Positions 55,879 through 64,000 of a stretch of DNA of 64,000 bases are shown here, piece by piece (positions within the stretch are counted from its first letter, which is position 1; each line of letters opens with the position of its first letter). The notes beneath the pieces were generated by a model. The model did not search any database, had not been told where the DNA came from, and saw nothing but the letters and a program-made list of their open reading frames with translations. Source of the DNA: an uncultured Eisenbergiella sp. (GTDB taxonomy: Bacteria; Bacillota; Clostridia; Lachnospirales; Lachnospiraceae); the NCBI GenBank assembly GCA_947630215.1, contig CANRGX010000007.1, positions 1 to 64,000 of the forward strand, in the 5' to 3' direction. The position numbers were made by a program, and so were the translations under genes.

Positions 55879-57063
55879 TCACAGAACGATGCGATCCAAA
55901 AGCTCCAGGTACCGTCCCGCCAAAATAGAATAATCATAATCCCGGACGCTTTGATACGCTTTCTCTCTGATCGCATCAGAAAGGGCGTCCTCCTTTAAGA
56001 TACGGTTAATGGCATCGGCAAGCTGCCGTACATTTTTTTCCTCACACAGCAGGCCGTTCTCTCCGTCGCGTATTAACTGTCGAATGCCCCCCGAATCGTT
56101 TGCGACCACCGGGACTCCGGAGGACATCGCTTCCAGCACAACCAGGCCGAGTCCTTCCACATCTCCGTCCCTGGCCGTTATGGAAGGAACCACAAATACG
56201 TCCGCCGATGCGTAAATCGCTTTTAATTCCTCATGAGATTTTGGCCCAAGGAACCGGACCCTGTCCCCCATTTCCTTCGCCTGTTCCTTCAGGCTTCTCT
56301 CCAAAGGGCCCTCTCCTACGACGACAAGCATGGCATCGACCTGCTTCATCGCCTCAATCAGATAAGAGACGCCCTTTTTCTCGGCTAACCTGCCAACAAA
56401 TAATACAACCTTCGCTTTCCCCTGCCCAAAGAAATTCTCCCGGTAATACCGCCTGCTGAACCGTTCTTTTTCCACCCCCATGGGAAGGACGAGCGCTTCG
56501 GTCCGGGGCGAAAGCTCTCGGATCCGTTCCTTCAGATAGTCGGAAACCACCGTAACATATACGGCTTTCTCTATGCAGCGGCATTTTAATTTTCTGAGCA
56601 GTCTTTTGTTTAACGAGGTCACATCCCCGCCGTGCCCCGTGACGATATACGGCGTTCCAAAAAAAGACTGTATGATCCCCTGCGGAATCAGCCAATGCGC
56701 ATGTACCACGTCATAATCCGGCAAAAGCCGGAACAGATTCCAAAACAAGGCAAGAACAAGAAAGGGAACCTGCAGAACCCTGACTTTTTTTTCTTTTATT
56801 CTCGAGACGATGGCGCCGGGATAACACAGGGTTTCCCATCTGTGGATCGGAAGATAATGATAACGCAGAACCCTGACGCGACCGCCGGATTCCCCGTACA
56901 TGTATTCCTGCTCCGCCGCTCCGGGCGCCGCCGGGGCGAGCACCGTCACCTCATACTGCTTCGACAAATGAAGGGACATGTCCAAAACAAATCTGGGTTC
57001 CGTATCGTTTTCCCACCGCGGAAAGGTGGAGGAAGTCACCAGCAATTTTTCTTTATTCTTCAT
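55879..57063 (-). CDS. Glycosyltransferase family 4 protein
   Basis: KVVLFVGRLAEKKGVSYLIEAMKQVDAMLVVVGEGPLERSL ... PSITARDGDVEGLGLVVLEAMSSGVPVVANDSGGI. Confidence 0.93.
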   Translation of the reverse strand: MKNKEKLLVTSSTFPRWENDTEPRFVLDMSLHLSKQYEVTVLAPAAPGAAEQEYMYGESGGRVRVLRYHYLPIHRWETLCYPGAIVSRIKEKKVRVLQVPFLVLALFWNLFRLLPDYDVVHAHWLIPQGIIQSFFGTPYIVTGHGGDVTSLNKRLLRKLKCRCIEKAVYVTVVSDYLKERIRELSPRTEALVLPMGVEKERFSRRYYRENFFGQGKAKVVLFVGRLAEKKGVSYLIEAMKQVDAMLVVVGEGPLERSLKEQAKEMGDRVRFLGPKSHEELKAIYASADVFVVPSITARDGDVEGLGLVVLEAMSSGVPVVANDSGGIRQLIRDGENGLLCEEKNVRQLADAINRILKEDALSDAIREKAYQSVRDYDYSILAGRYLELLDRIVL

Positions 57064-57577
57064 TCTTTTTCAAGGCGGATACCACTCCTGTCACAAAAAT
57101 AGCAAGAATCAACCCAAGGATCACGAAGCGCCATATTTTTGACCGGCGGATAGCATCCTTCTGCATTTCAAATGACTCAACCCAGGATTTCCCGTTATCC
57201 TCAGCCTGCTTCAGCTCATCGTTTAGGGAATCCAGATCAATCTGAATGTCTGAAACCGCATCCGATTTTACATAAGCGGTCTTCCCCTGATAGTAGATCT
57301 CGCACCAGCCGTCCCCTCGATCCTGTGTGACAAATACCGTGTTCCCGGACTCCAGTCCCACTACAACAGCAGCATCCTCCCTGGGCTCCTCGCGTGCCTG
57401 TACCCGCTTCGAGATGACCATCGGCGTTCCTTCCACTCCGTCAGCTGCAGCTGCCCGGGCCTGTAAGGGGTGCAGGAAACAAAACAGAAAGAAGCCTGCC
57501 GCCAGCAAAATAATGTATTTTCTTATCATCCTCAGCCGTTCATCCTTCTCGATTCCCATGCTCCGCATCCTTTCCAT
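57053..57577 (-). CDS. SH3-like domain protein with N-terminal signal/TM and C-terminal TM (start uncertain)
   Basis: IILLAAGFFLFCFLHPLQARAAAADG ... VQAREEPREDAAVVVGLESGNTVFVTQDRGDGWCEIYYQGKTAYVKSDAV ... IWRFVILGLILAIFVTGVVSALKKNEE. Confidence 0.8.
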   Translation of the reverse strand: MERMRSMGIEKDERLRMIRKYIILLAAGFFLFCFLHPLQARAAAADGVEGTPMVISKRVQAREEPREDAAVVVGLESGNTVFVTQDRGDGWCEIYYQGKTAYVKSDAVSDIQIDLDSLNDELKQAEDNGKSWVESFEMQKDAIRRSKIWRFVILGLILAIFVTGVVSALKKNEE

Positions 57578-57583
57578 CTCTTT

Positions 57584-59410
57584 TTATGACCGATCATCTT
57601 TTCCCGATTCCAAAGACGGTTCGTTGTAATACAGGCTGAAATGTCCTTCCGTCTGGGAACTGTTATATTTTCCCCTGAGTATTTCGTTCCACTGGCTGTC
57701 ACAGTCAACCAAAACCTTATCTTCCGCTCTCAGTTCTTCTGCCTTTGCTTCCCGCTTTGCAACATCCAAAATTTCGATGCGCAATTCCCTCAACCGGAAC
57801 TGGATCCGTGAGATATAAGGTAACTCACCTTCATAAATACAGATAACTTTTCCGGTTCCGTCCGTTCCGTTCAAAGACTCCTTCTGCAAAATTTCCTGCA
57901 GCTCCTGCGCCATTCGGAGATCCAGATAAGCATATGTGTTCCCCGTATAAACATAATGCTCGCAGACATGAATTCCTCCGAGGATCTGAACCGCCAGGAG
58001 AATGGCCAGAAAACATTTGGCATACGCAAACTTCCGATAACAGCAAACAATCAGGATATAAAAGAAAATCATGATACTCCCGAGCACCCATGTCCGCAGC
58101 AGAAAGGACTCCGGCACAAACGCGGCATCCTCTATCAGGTAACTGAGACTCGGAATAAAATAACCGTTCACCTGTGTCAGGGAAAGCTTCTGCGCGATAT
58201 GGGCCGCTATAACGGAAAACACACCGGTGCAGCACGTCAGGAGCAGTCCCTGCGTCCAGAGCCTCCGACCGCGTTTTTCTCCGATCATTTGATAAAGTCC
58301 TGCCGCTATGAGAATCGGAAAAACAAACTCGTCGTATCTTCCGTGGACAAACATATCAAATCTGTCGTTTTCTTCCCTGACCCCTCCGAGCGTATATACA
58401 ACTGCCACAAATAATTGGGCCATAGAAGACAAAAACACAAACAGCCAAAACAAATCCCCGTCTCCGTCTTCCCCACGGAACATCCGGCGAATCAGACGTA
58501 CAGAACGGGAACCGGAATAAACAAGGCCCCTGGCGGCCAATCCGGCAGTGGCCAGCGTCAGATATAATAGCTTTCCAATCCATCCCAGCAAAAAATCCCG
58601 CATTCCGTCCAACGTCAGGAGATAGCGGAATTTTCCCATATGACCTGCGTAATCATTCATCCGCAGCATTTCGGCGGAAGAACCGGCATACAGAGTTTCC
58701 ATCAGATACTGTTTTATCCATGCCCCTGCCAGGAAAAGGAGAACAAATTCCGCAAGCGCCAGAAGGATCTCTCTCTTTTCTTTCTTCCCATCCCGACTGA
58801 AAAAAAGGAAAAGGAACATTCCTGCGCCTACAGCCAATACGCCGACACAGCGCATATGCACATAATACAGATAAACAAAAGCTGCAGACAGTCCCAATGC
58901 CGTTATCAGCCGGAAATTCCTCAGAAGCCTCCAGAACAAATAACAGCATAAAAGATAGGTAAAGAAAAGGAGCCCTTCAGACAGCGTCGTCTGCGTATAA
59001 AAAATCCACGTAGGATAAATAACGGCTATGCCGGCAATAAAAACCGCGTCCCTGCCGCTGCGTTCTTCAACCGCCTCCTTCACAATCCGATAAAGCATCC
59101 AAAGCCCCACGCACATCAGGCCTGCGTTTACCAGAACAGCGGCCCGGTACGCCATGACGGAATCTTTAAAAAAAAACAGAATCGGCGTGAGGATCAAACT
59201 GTATCCAAAAGAGTAATAAGAGCCGACAGAACAGATTTCAGACCAGTCCCATCCCAGTCTCTGTGCGGCCGGCGCCCAGTATCCAAATTCATCCGGGAAA
59301 AAGGAAAACCCGAATATACGCCGCAGCCCGTAAAAACATATACATATACACAGGAGCATCTCTGCCGCCAGAAAGAAAGCAGTCCTGTTCTCAGTTCTTT
59401 TCAAATACAT
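57584..59410 (-). CDS. Large polytopic membrane protein, possible GT-C-like/glycosyltransferase-39-like
   Basis: N-terminal FGFSFFPDEFGYWAPAAQRLG resembles the first-loop acidic region of GT-C enzymes; many TM segments. Confidence 0.55.
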   Translation of the reverse strand: MYLKRTENRTAFFLAAEMLLCICICFYGLRRIFGFSFFPDEFGYWAPAAQRLGWDWSEICSVGSYYSFGYSLILTPILFFFKDSVMAYRAAVLVNAGLMCVGLWMLYRIVKEAVEERSGRDAVFIAGIAVIYPTWIFYTQTTLSEGLLFFTYLLCCYLFWRLLRNFRLITALGLSAAFVYLYYVHMRCVGVLAVGAGMFLFLFFSRDGKKEKREILLALAEFVLLFLAGAWIKQYLMETLYAGSSAEMLRMNDYAGHMGKFRYLLTLDGMRDFLLGWIGKLLYLTLATAGLAARGLVYSGSRSVRLIRRMFRGEDGDGDLFWLFVFLSSMAQLFVAVVYTLGGVREENDRFDMFVHGRYDEFVFPILIAAGLYQMIGEKRGRRLWTQGLLLTCCTGVFSVIAAHIAQKLSLTQVNGYFIPSLSYLIEDAAFVPESFLLRTWVLGSIMIFFYILIVCCYRKFAYAKCFLAILLAVQILGGIHVCEHYVYTGNTYAYLDLRMAQELQEILQKESLNGTDGTGKVICIYEGELPYISRIQFRLRELRIEILDVAKREAKAEELRAEDKVLVDCDSQWNEILRGKYNSSQTEGHFSLYYNEPSLESGKDDRS

Positions 59411-59425
59411 AACCCTTACAGTAAT

Positions 59426-59468
59426 ACTGGGAAACGAACTTTGGGAATCCCGCAGTTCATCTCCCAGT
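59426..59468 (-). promoter_or_regulatory. 43-nt nested hairpin upstream of the 57584-59410 CDS
   Basis: Plus strand ACTGGGA AAC GAACT TT GGG AAT CCC GC AGTTC ATC TCCCAGT: outer ACTGGGA/TCCCAGT, middle GAACT/AGTTC, inner GGG/CCC; no U-tract. Confidence 0.7.
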
Positions 59469-59494
59469 CATCTGACCATTTTAGATTGCTGCAA

Positions 59495-60139
59495 TCAATA
59501 AACAACGATTGCGTATGCGCCAAGGCCTCCGGTCGTATCGAACGTTACCGTGTTGGGATCGTCATCCAGATCAGGCAATACCTCGAATACTCCGCCGGGG
59601 CGTACACAGATGATAGCATATGTACTGCCAGCGGAAAGAGCCTTCTTCGGAATGGCAAAGCTGATATTGATAGGCGTGCCATCCTGAGACAGCAGGGTAA
59701 ACCTGCTATTCAGAATGCTTCCCAGCTCCAGGTTCACGCTGGCAATCACTCTGGCACCGATAGAATCCGCAACTGCATTGATGCTGGCGTATGCCGCAGG
59801 GCTCTGCTTTTCAGAAATATCATACACCCTCACGTAAGGCTTTGCACCGGACTCCAGAGCATAGCCCTGGCTGATTGCAGCCATACCGGTTGTCACAGCC
59901 ACCCCCGGAACCGTATTGCTCAGATACGCACCGGAAACAGTGGTTGCAACGACTTTCCCGTCTACCGTAACGGAACTGGTAGTCGGTACTGCCGCCGCTT
60001 CCTCCGCCGTCACTGTAGAATTGGACGTTCCTTCTCCCCCATCATCGCCGGTCGCATTTACACAAATGGCCGGAGTAGTGACGAGAACAAACGCCAAAGC
60101 AGCGGAAAGCAACTTCTTGATTGTTCCTGATTTGATCAT
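59495..60139 (-). CDS. Secreted protein of unknown function
   Basis: MIKSGTIKKLLSAALAFVLVTTPAICVNATGDDGG signal peptide; strong RBS GGAGGAGATAAA; no recognised domain. Confidence 0.8.
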   Translation of the reverse strand: MIKSGTIKKLLSAALAFVLVTTPAICVNATGDDGGEGTSNSTVTAEEAAAVPTTSSVTVDGKVVATTVSGAYLSNTVPGVAVTTGMAAISQGYALESGAKPYVRVYDISEKQSPAAYASINAVADSIGARVIASVNLELGSILNSRFTLLSQDGTPINISFAIPKKALSAGSTYAIICVRPGGVFEVLPDLDDDPNTVTFDTTGGLGAYAIVVY

Positions 60140-60223
60140 TTTATCTCCTCCTTACATACTTTTCTCCCATCCGGAGCAAGCTCCAAACGGAAGGGCATTG
60201 ACCAATCTGCCCTCTTACAGTCA

Positions 60224-60252
60224 ACTATAAAGGATAAATCCGATTATGTCAA
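60224..60252 (-). promoter_or_regulatory. Strong candidate sigma-A promoter
   Basis: Minus strand TTGACA (60247-60252), 17-bp spacer TAATCGGATTTATCCTT, TATAGT (60224-60229). Confidence 0.8.
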
Positions 60253-60469
60253 CACATTTTACTAACTTTTTTTCATTTCTTTGTTGAAAATATTCATAAT
60301 TATGTCTGTATATATGACTGGGAATTATATATTTATCACAATTTTGTTTTGGTATATTCTTACATCCCGTGACGTTCGATCACGTTTATTTATGAGAATT
60401 ATAACAAAACACAACGCAAGTTTCCATCAATCATTTTTTCCACTTTTTCCAATTACTCCCCCGAAAAGG

Positions 60470-60508
60470 ATAAAATACAAAAGGAAGCCCCCGCTTTCCG
60501 GGAGCTTC
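60470..60508 (-). terminator. Intrinsic terminator downstream of rpmF
   Basis: Minus strand GAAGCTCCC-GGAAAGC-GGGGGCTTC then CTTTTGTATTTT. Confidence 0.8.
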
Positions 60509-60536
60509 TCTGTCATTCTGTATTTCTTTGCTGTGC

Positions 60537-60719
60537 TCAATCCTCAACCTTGATGATCTCGCGTTTGTTATAAGAACCGCAGGCCTTACATACTCTGTGG
60601 GGCACCATCAGAGCGCCGCATTTGCTGCACTTCACCAGAGTGGGCGCGCTCATTTTCCAGTTCGCCCTTCTCTTATCCCTTCTGGACTTTGAAGTCTTAT
60701 TCTTAGGACAGATAGACAT
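60537..60719 (-). CDS. rpmF: 50S ribosomal protein L32
   Basis: MSICPKNKTSKSRRDKRRANWKMSAPTLVKCSKCGALMVPHRVCKACGSYNKREII. Confidence 0.96.
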   Translation of the reverse strand: MSICPKNKTSKSRRDKRRANWKMSAPTLVKCSKCGALMVPHRVCKACGSYNKREIIKVED

Positions 60720-60721
60720 CG

Positions 60722-61246
60722 TTACACCTCCTTGTTTTCGTGAAAGACATCCGCAATCGCCGCCATTCTCGGATCGGGAACGAAAGTATCGCAGCCGCAA
60801 GCTCCCGCGTTCAGATCCTTTCCGCAAACGGGGCAGAGCCCTTTGCAGTCCGGCCTGCACAACACCTTCATAGGCCAGCTCATCACAATCTCATCTTCAA
60901 TCAGGCTATCTATATTCAGCTCATAACCTTCCATGAAAGCCGCCTGCTCATCCAGTTCCTCTGCGTTTGCAAATTCCGGCCGGACAACCGGCCTGACCGC
61001 ATGTAGATCAAAGGCGTACTCCACTTCTCTCAGGCACCTGTCGCAGGGTATCAGCACCGCCATCCTGAGCCTGGCCTCTGCCAGCGCCTTTCCCTGCGCC
61101 GTATGGGAAGCCCGGAAGGAAACCGTACCGCACTCCTTCACCGGATACGAAACGCCCTCATGGATGACCGTCGTGGCTTCATAAGGACACGTCGTCTCGA
61201 TGACCTTGCCGTCGGATGTAAAGACATCTGTTAAATTCACTAACAT
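60722..61246 (-). CDS. yceD: YceD/DUF177 family protein
   Basis: MLVNLTDVFTSDGKV ... PCDRCLREVEYAFDL ... RPDCKGLCPVCGKDLNAGACGCD; directly upstream of rpmF. Confidence 0.93.
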   Translation of the reverse strand: MLVNLTDVFTSDGKVIETTCPYEATTVIHEGVSYPVKECGTVSFRASHTAQGKALAEARLRMAVLIPCDRCLREVEYAFDLHAVRPVVRPEFANAEELDEQAAFMEGYELNIDSLIEDEIVMSWPMKVLCRPDCKGLCPVCGKDLNAGACGCDTFVPDPRMAAIADVFHENKEV

Positions 61247-61396
61247 AGTATCTCCTAATGGGCAGACAAAGCCCCTGCGGACTTCATCCACACTCTATGA
61301 ATTATACCGACAGCCCCTGTGTTTGTCAAGAACTATTTTCACCTGTTTTCGCGCTGCGCATTTGCGTTGCGCAAACGGACCGGCCGGACTGCCGTC

Positions 61397-61570
61397 TTAC
61401 ATCTGATGACGCACAATGCGGTACTCGTCGTCAACCTGGTAGTAGGGACAGTCGTCAAAGGAGCTTTTTAAGAACCGGTACATTTCATCCTCGTCCAAAT
61501 CCATGTCGCAGAAGCAGCACTCCTCCTCGTCGTCGTATACGTAATGGATACAGGTATCGCAGTTACTCAT
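61397..61570 (-). CDS. Small cysteine-rich acidic protein (57 aa; DUF6472-like)
   Basis: Read by hand, shorter than the ORF-track cutoff: MSNCDTCIHYVYDDEEECCFCDMDLDEDEMYRFLKSSFDDCPYYQVDDEYRIVRHQM*. Confidence 0.85.
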   Translation of the reverse strand: MSNCDTCIHYVYDDEEECCFCDMDLDEDEMYRFLKSSFDDCPYYQVDDEYRIVRHQM

Positions 61571-61585
61571 AACGCCTCCGCGTAT

Positions 61586-62872
61586 TTATTTGGTTTCCAG
61601 TATTTTCTCCACACTCACCAGCTTCACGCACAGGATGAACAGCTCCGTTGCCTGGATCAGTTCTTCGATGGGCGGGAAGGAAGGCGCGATCCGGATGTTG
61701 GAATCGTGAGGATCCTTCCCATAGGGGAACGTAGCGCCTGCGCCTGTCATCACCACGCCGGCCTCCTTCGCCTTTGCCACAATGGCCTTGGCGCAGCCGT
61801 CCAGCGCGTCAAAAGAAATGAAATAGCCGCCGTGGGGCTTGGTCCAGGTGCCGATTTTTAAGCCGTCCAGTTCCTTTTCCAGCATCCCCAGCACCGCCTC
61901 GAACTTGGGCCGCATGATGTCGGCGTGCTTTTTCATCTGCTTCTCAATGCCTTCTATGCTCTTGAAATAACGGACATGGCGAAGCTGGTTCACCTTGTCA
62001 TGACCGATGGTCTGCACCTTCAGCTGTTTGCGCAGATCCGCCAGATTCGCCTGGGAAGCGGACAGGGCGGCCACCCCGGATCCCGGGAATGAAATCTTGC
62101 TGGTGGAACTGAATTTATAAACCATATCCGGATTCCCGGCCTTTTCGCATTCATGCAAAAGCTCCAGGATCACGTCCTGCGGCTCGTCGTAAAGATGGTG
62201 TACGTTGTAGGCGTTATCCCAGAAAATGCGGAAGTCCTTCGCGGCGGGTCTGAGGTTGGCAAAGCGGCGCACCGTCTCGTCGGAATAAGTATACCCCTGA
62301 GGGTTGGAATATTTGGGCACGCACCAGATGCCCTTGATCGCCTCGTCCTGGCTCACCAGCCTTTCCACCATATCCATATCGGGCCCGTCCGGCGTCATGG
62401 GAACGTTGATCATCTCGATGCCGAAATATTCGGTGATGGAAAAATGCCTGTCGTAACCGGGCACGGGACAGAGGAATTTCACCTTGTCCAGCTTACACCA
62501 GGGCGTCATGCCCATCACGCCGTGTGTGTACGCGTGGGACACCACATCGAACATCACGTTTAAGCTGGAGTTGCCGTAGATGATAATGTGATCCGCCGGC
62601 ACCTCGATCAGCTCTCCCAGCAGGCGCTTGGCCTCCGGAATGCCGTCCATCACGCCGTAATTGCGGCAGTCAATCCCGTCCTCACATTTGAGGTCGGTGA
62701 AATTGTCCAGCACACACATCATGCCCATGGACAGATCCAGCTGTTCCGCGCTGGGCTTCCCGCGGGACATATCCAGCTTCAGCCCCTTCTCCTTAAATTT
62801 TTCATACGCAGCCTGCAGTTCTTCCCTGATCTGCAGCAGCTCCTCCCTGCTTTTGTCCTGATATGCCGTCAT
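61586..62872 (-). CDS. Aminotransferase class I/II-fold PLP-dependent enzyme
   Basis: MTAYQDKSREELLQIREELQAAYEKFKEKGLKLDMSRGKPSAEQLDLSMGM ... KFSSTSKISFPGSGVAALSAS (PLP lysine region). Confidence 0.92.
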   Translation of the reverse strand: MTAYQDKSREELLQIREELQAAYEKFKEKGLKLDMSRGKPSAEQLDLSMGMMCVLDNFTDLKCEDGIDCRNYGVMDGIPEAKRLLGELIEVPADHIIIYGNSSLNVMFDVVSHAYTHGVMGMTPWCKLDKVKFLCPVPGYDRHFSITEYFGIEMINVPMTPDGPDMDMVERLVSQDEAIKGIWCVPKYSNPQGYTYSDETVRRFANLRPAAKDFRIFWDNAYNVHHLYDEPQDVILELLHECEKAGNPDMVYKFSSTSKISFPGSGVAALSASQANLADLRKQLKVQTIGHDKVNQLRHVRYFKSIEGIEKQMKKHADIMRPKFEAVLGMLEKELDGLKIGTWTKPHGGYFISFDALDGCAKAIVAKAKEAGVVMTGAGATFPYGKDPHDSNIRIAPSFPPIEELIQATELFILCVKLVSVEKILETK

Positions 62873-62990
62873 TTTCCTCTCTCCTTTTGTATGGATTGTG
62901 CAGCGTCCGGCGGATCCGGATCTTTTCATAAGAAAAGCGACAGATGTTACCTCCATCAGCCGCTTCGCCCATTCGTATGCTTACAACCAA

Positions 62991-63062
62991 GCCGGGAAAG
63001 GGACTCGAACCCTCGACCTACTGATTACGAATCAGTTGCGCTACCGACTGCGCTATCCCGGC
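62991..63062 (-). tRNA. tRNA-Thr (anticodon CGT)
   Basis: Reverse complement GCCGGGATAGCGCAGTCGGTAGCGCAACTGATTCGTAATCAGTAGGTCGAGGGTTCGAGTCCCTTTCCCGGC folds as a cloverleaf: acceptor GCCGGGA/TCCCGGC, anticodon loop TTCGTAA, TTCGAGT T-loop. Confidence 0.93.
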
Positions 63063-63149
63063 AAACCCTCAGCAATGGATATTATAACCGTTAAAGGGAC
63101 ATTTGGCAAGCATTTTTTTTCAATTCCTTCCGGGCCTTTCCTGCCGCCG

Positions 63150-63989
63150 TCAGCGCTCCAGGCGCACCTCCATCTGCGGGAACGGGATCCGGATCCCTTC
63201 CTCGTCAAAGCCGTATTTGACGGCTTCCATCATCTCACAGCGGGCCTGCCAGAAATCTTCCCTTTTCGCCCAGAACCGTATGCCCAGCACCACGCTGCTT
63301 TCCCCGAAGCTGTCGAGGAATACGGAAACCTCCCGGTCGTCAAGCACCAGCGGGTGCTCTTTGGCCAGGCGCTGTACCACCTGCCGGGCCTTACGGATAT
63401 CGGAATCGTAGGAAATTCCCACGGTAAAATCGATCCGCCGGAACGGTTCGTTGGTGGCGTTGGTGATCCCGGCGTTTGCCAGCGCGCCGTTGGGAATCAG
63501 GACAATCCGATTGTCCAGCGTGGCCAGCTTCGTATAGAAAATGGAAATTTCCTGTACGATGCCCTCATTTTTGTAAGTATCCTCCACGATATAGTCCCCC
63601 ACCTGAAAGGGCCGCAGGATCAAAATGAGGATACCGCCGATGCAGTTACTGAGGCTTCCCTGAATGGCGAGGCCCACCGTCACACCCACGGATCCGATGA
63701 CGGTGGCGATGCTGGCCGCTTCCAGGCCGAAAATCTGCAGGATCCAGAAAATCAGCACCACATACAATAGCGTCTTGACCGCCGAATCCAGAAACTGTCC
63801 CGCTTCCACCGAAGCGCCGGTCTTCTTCAGCGCCCGCCCAATCAGCCGCCTGAGCAGGGCAATGCCCCGGCCGCCCAGTACAAACACTGCCAGCGCCAGC
63901 AGTGCGTGCGCGCCCAGCGTCAGCAGCCTGTCCGGCAGCGCAGCCAGATACCGCCCCATGACGCCGGCTTCTTTTCCCATCTCCTGCAC
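63150..63989 (-). CDS. Small-conductance mechanosensitive channel (MscS family)
   Basis: VIGSVGVTVGLAIQGSLSNCIGGILILILRPFQVGDYIVEDTYKNEGIVQEISIFYTKLATLDNRIVLIPNGALANAGITN. Confidence 0.95.
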   Translation of the reverse strand: MQEMGKEAGVMGRYLAALPDRLLTLGAHALLALAVFVLGGRGIALLRRLIGRALKKTGASVEAGQFLDSAVKTLLYVVLIFWILQIFGLEAASIATVIGSVGVTVGLAIQGSLSNCIGGILILILRPFQVGDYIVEDTYKNEGIVQEISIFYTKLATLDNRIVLIPNGALANAGITNATNEPFRRIDFTVGISYDSDIRKARQVVQRLAKEHPLVLDDREVSVFLDSFGESSVVLGIRFWAKREDFWQARCEMMEAVKYGFDEEGIRIPFPQMEVRLER

Positions 63990-64000
63990 CGCCTCTGTCA

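Noticed and set aside
30463-59410. Glycan locus as prophage or integrative element
   Set aside because: No integrase, transposase, phage structural or conjugation genes; the lone tRNA-Thr at 62991-63062 is beyond rpmF/yceD and no attachment repeat was seen.
62153-62563. 136-aa plus-strand ORF within the aminotransferase gene and other plus-strand ORFs at 62588-63770
   Set aside because: Antisense to conserved genes and the tRNA; no RBS or domain support.

Overview
The window looks like a chromosomal segment of a Clostridia/Lachnospiraceae-type Firmicute, judged from gene order and protein style rather than a database search. Nearly all genes are on the minus strand. Left part (1-30 kb): partial ABC ATPase, FeoA-FeoB fusion, YolD/UmuC-like pair, PepF and Na/Pi cotransporter on the plus strand, GH2 and GH67 enzymes, then a conserved housekeeping block (yraN, rnhB, lepB, rbgA, lepB, rplS, trmD fused to a GNAT domain, rimM, khpA, rpsP, ffh, ylxM, ilvA, ftsY, smc, rnc, acpP, plsX). 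Middle (about 30.4-59.4 kb): a visibly more A+T-rich surface-polysaccharide locus. It holds sialic acid genes (neuA/B/C types), a sialyltransferase-like protein, a CDP-glucose deoxysugar branch (rfbF/G/H) with an acetolactate-synthase-like TPP enzyme, a second NeuB-like protein, a HAD-SIS fusion, a radical SAM protein, two flippases and several glycosyltransferases. Right part (59.5-64 kb): a secreted protein, rpmF, yceD, a small cysteine-rich protein, an aminotransferase, tRNA-Thr(CGT) and an MscS channel. The polysaccharide locus separates yceD-rpmF from plsX, which are often adjacent in bacteria. The most notable observations are: (i) a G10 tract that splits a zinc-ribbon methyltransferase into two frames, so that 9 or 12 G would restore it (a candidate phase-variable switch or a sequencing error); (ii) a candidate branched or higher-carbon sugar pathway (rfbFGH + TPP enzyme + NeuB-like + HAD-SIS + radical SAM); (iii) a TrmD-GNAT fusion; and (iv) several regulatory structures readable directly in the sequence. 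All functional assignments come from reading motifs by eye, with no alignments run.
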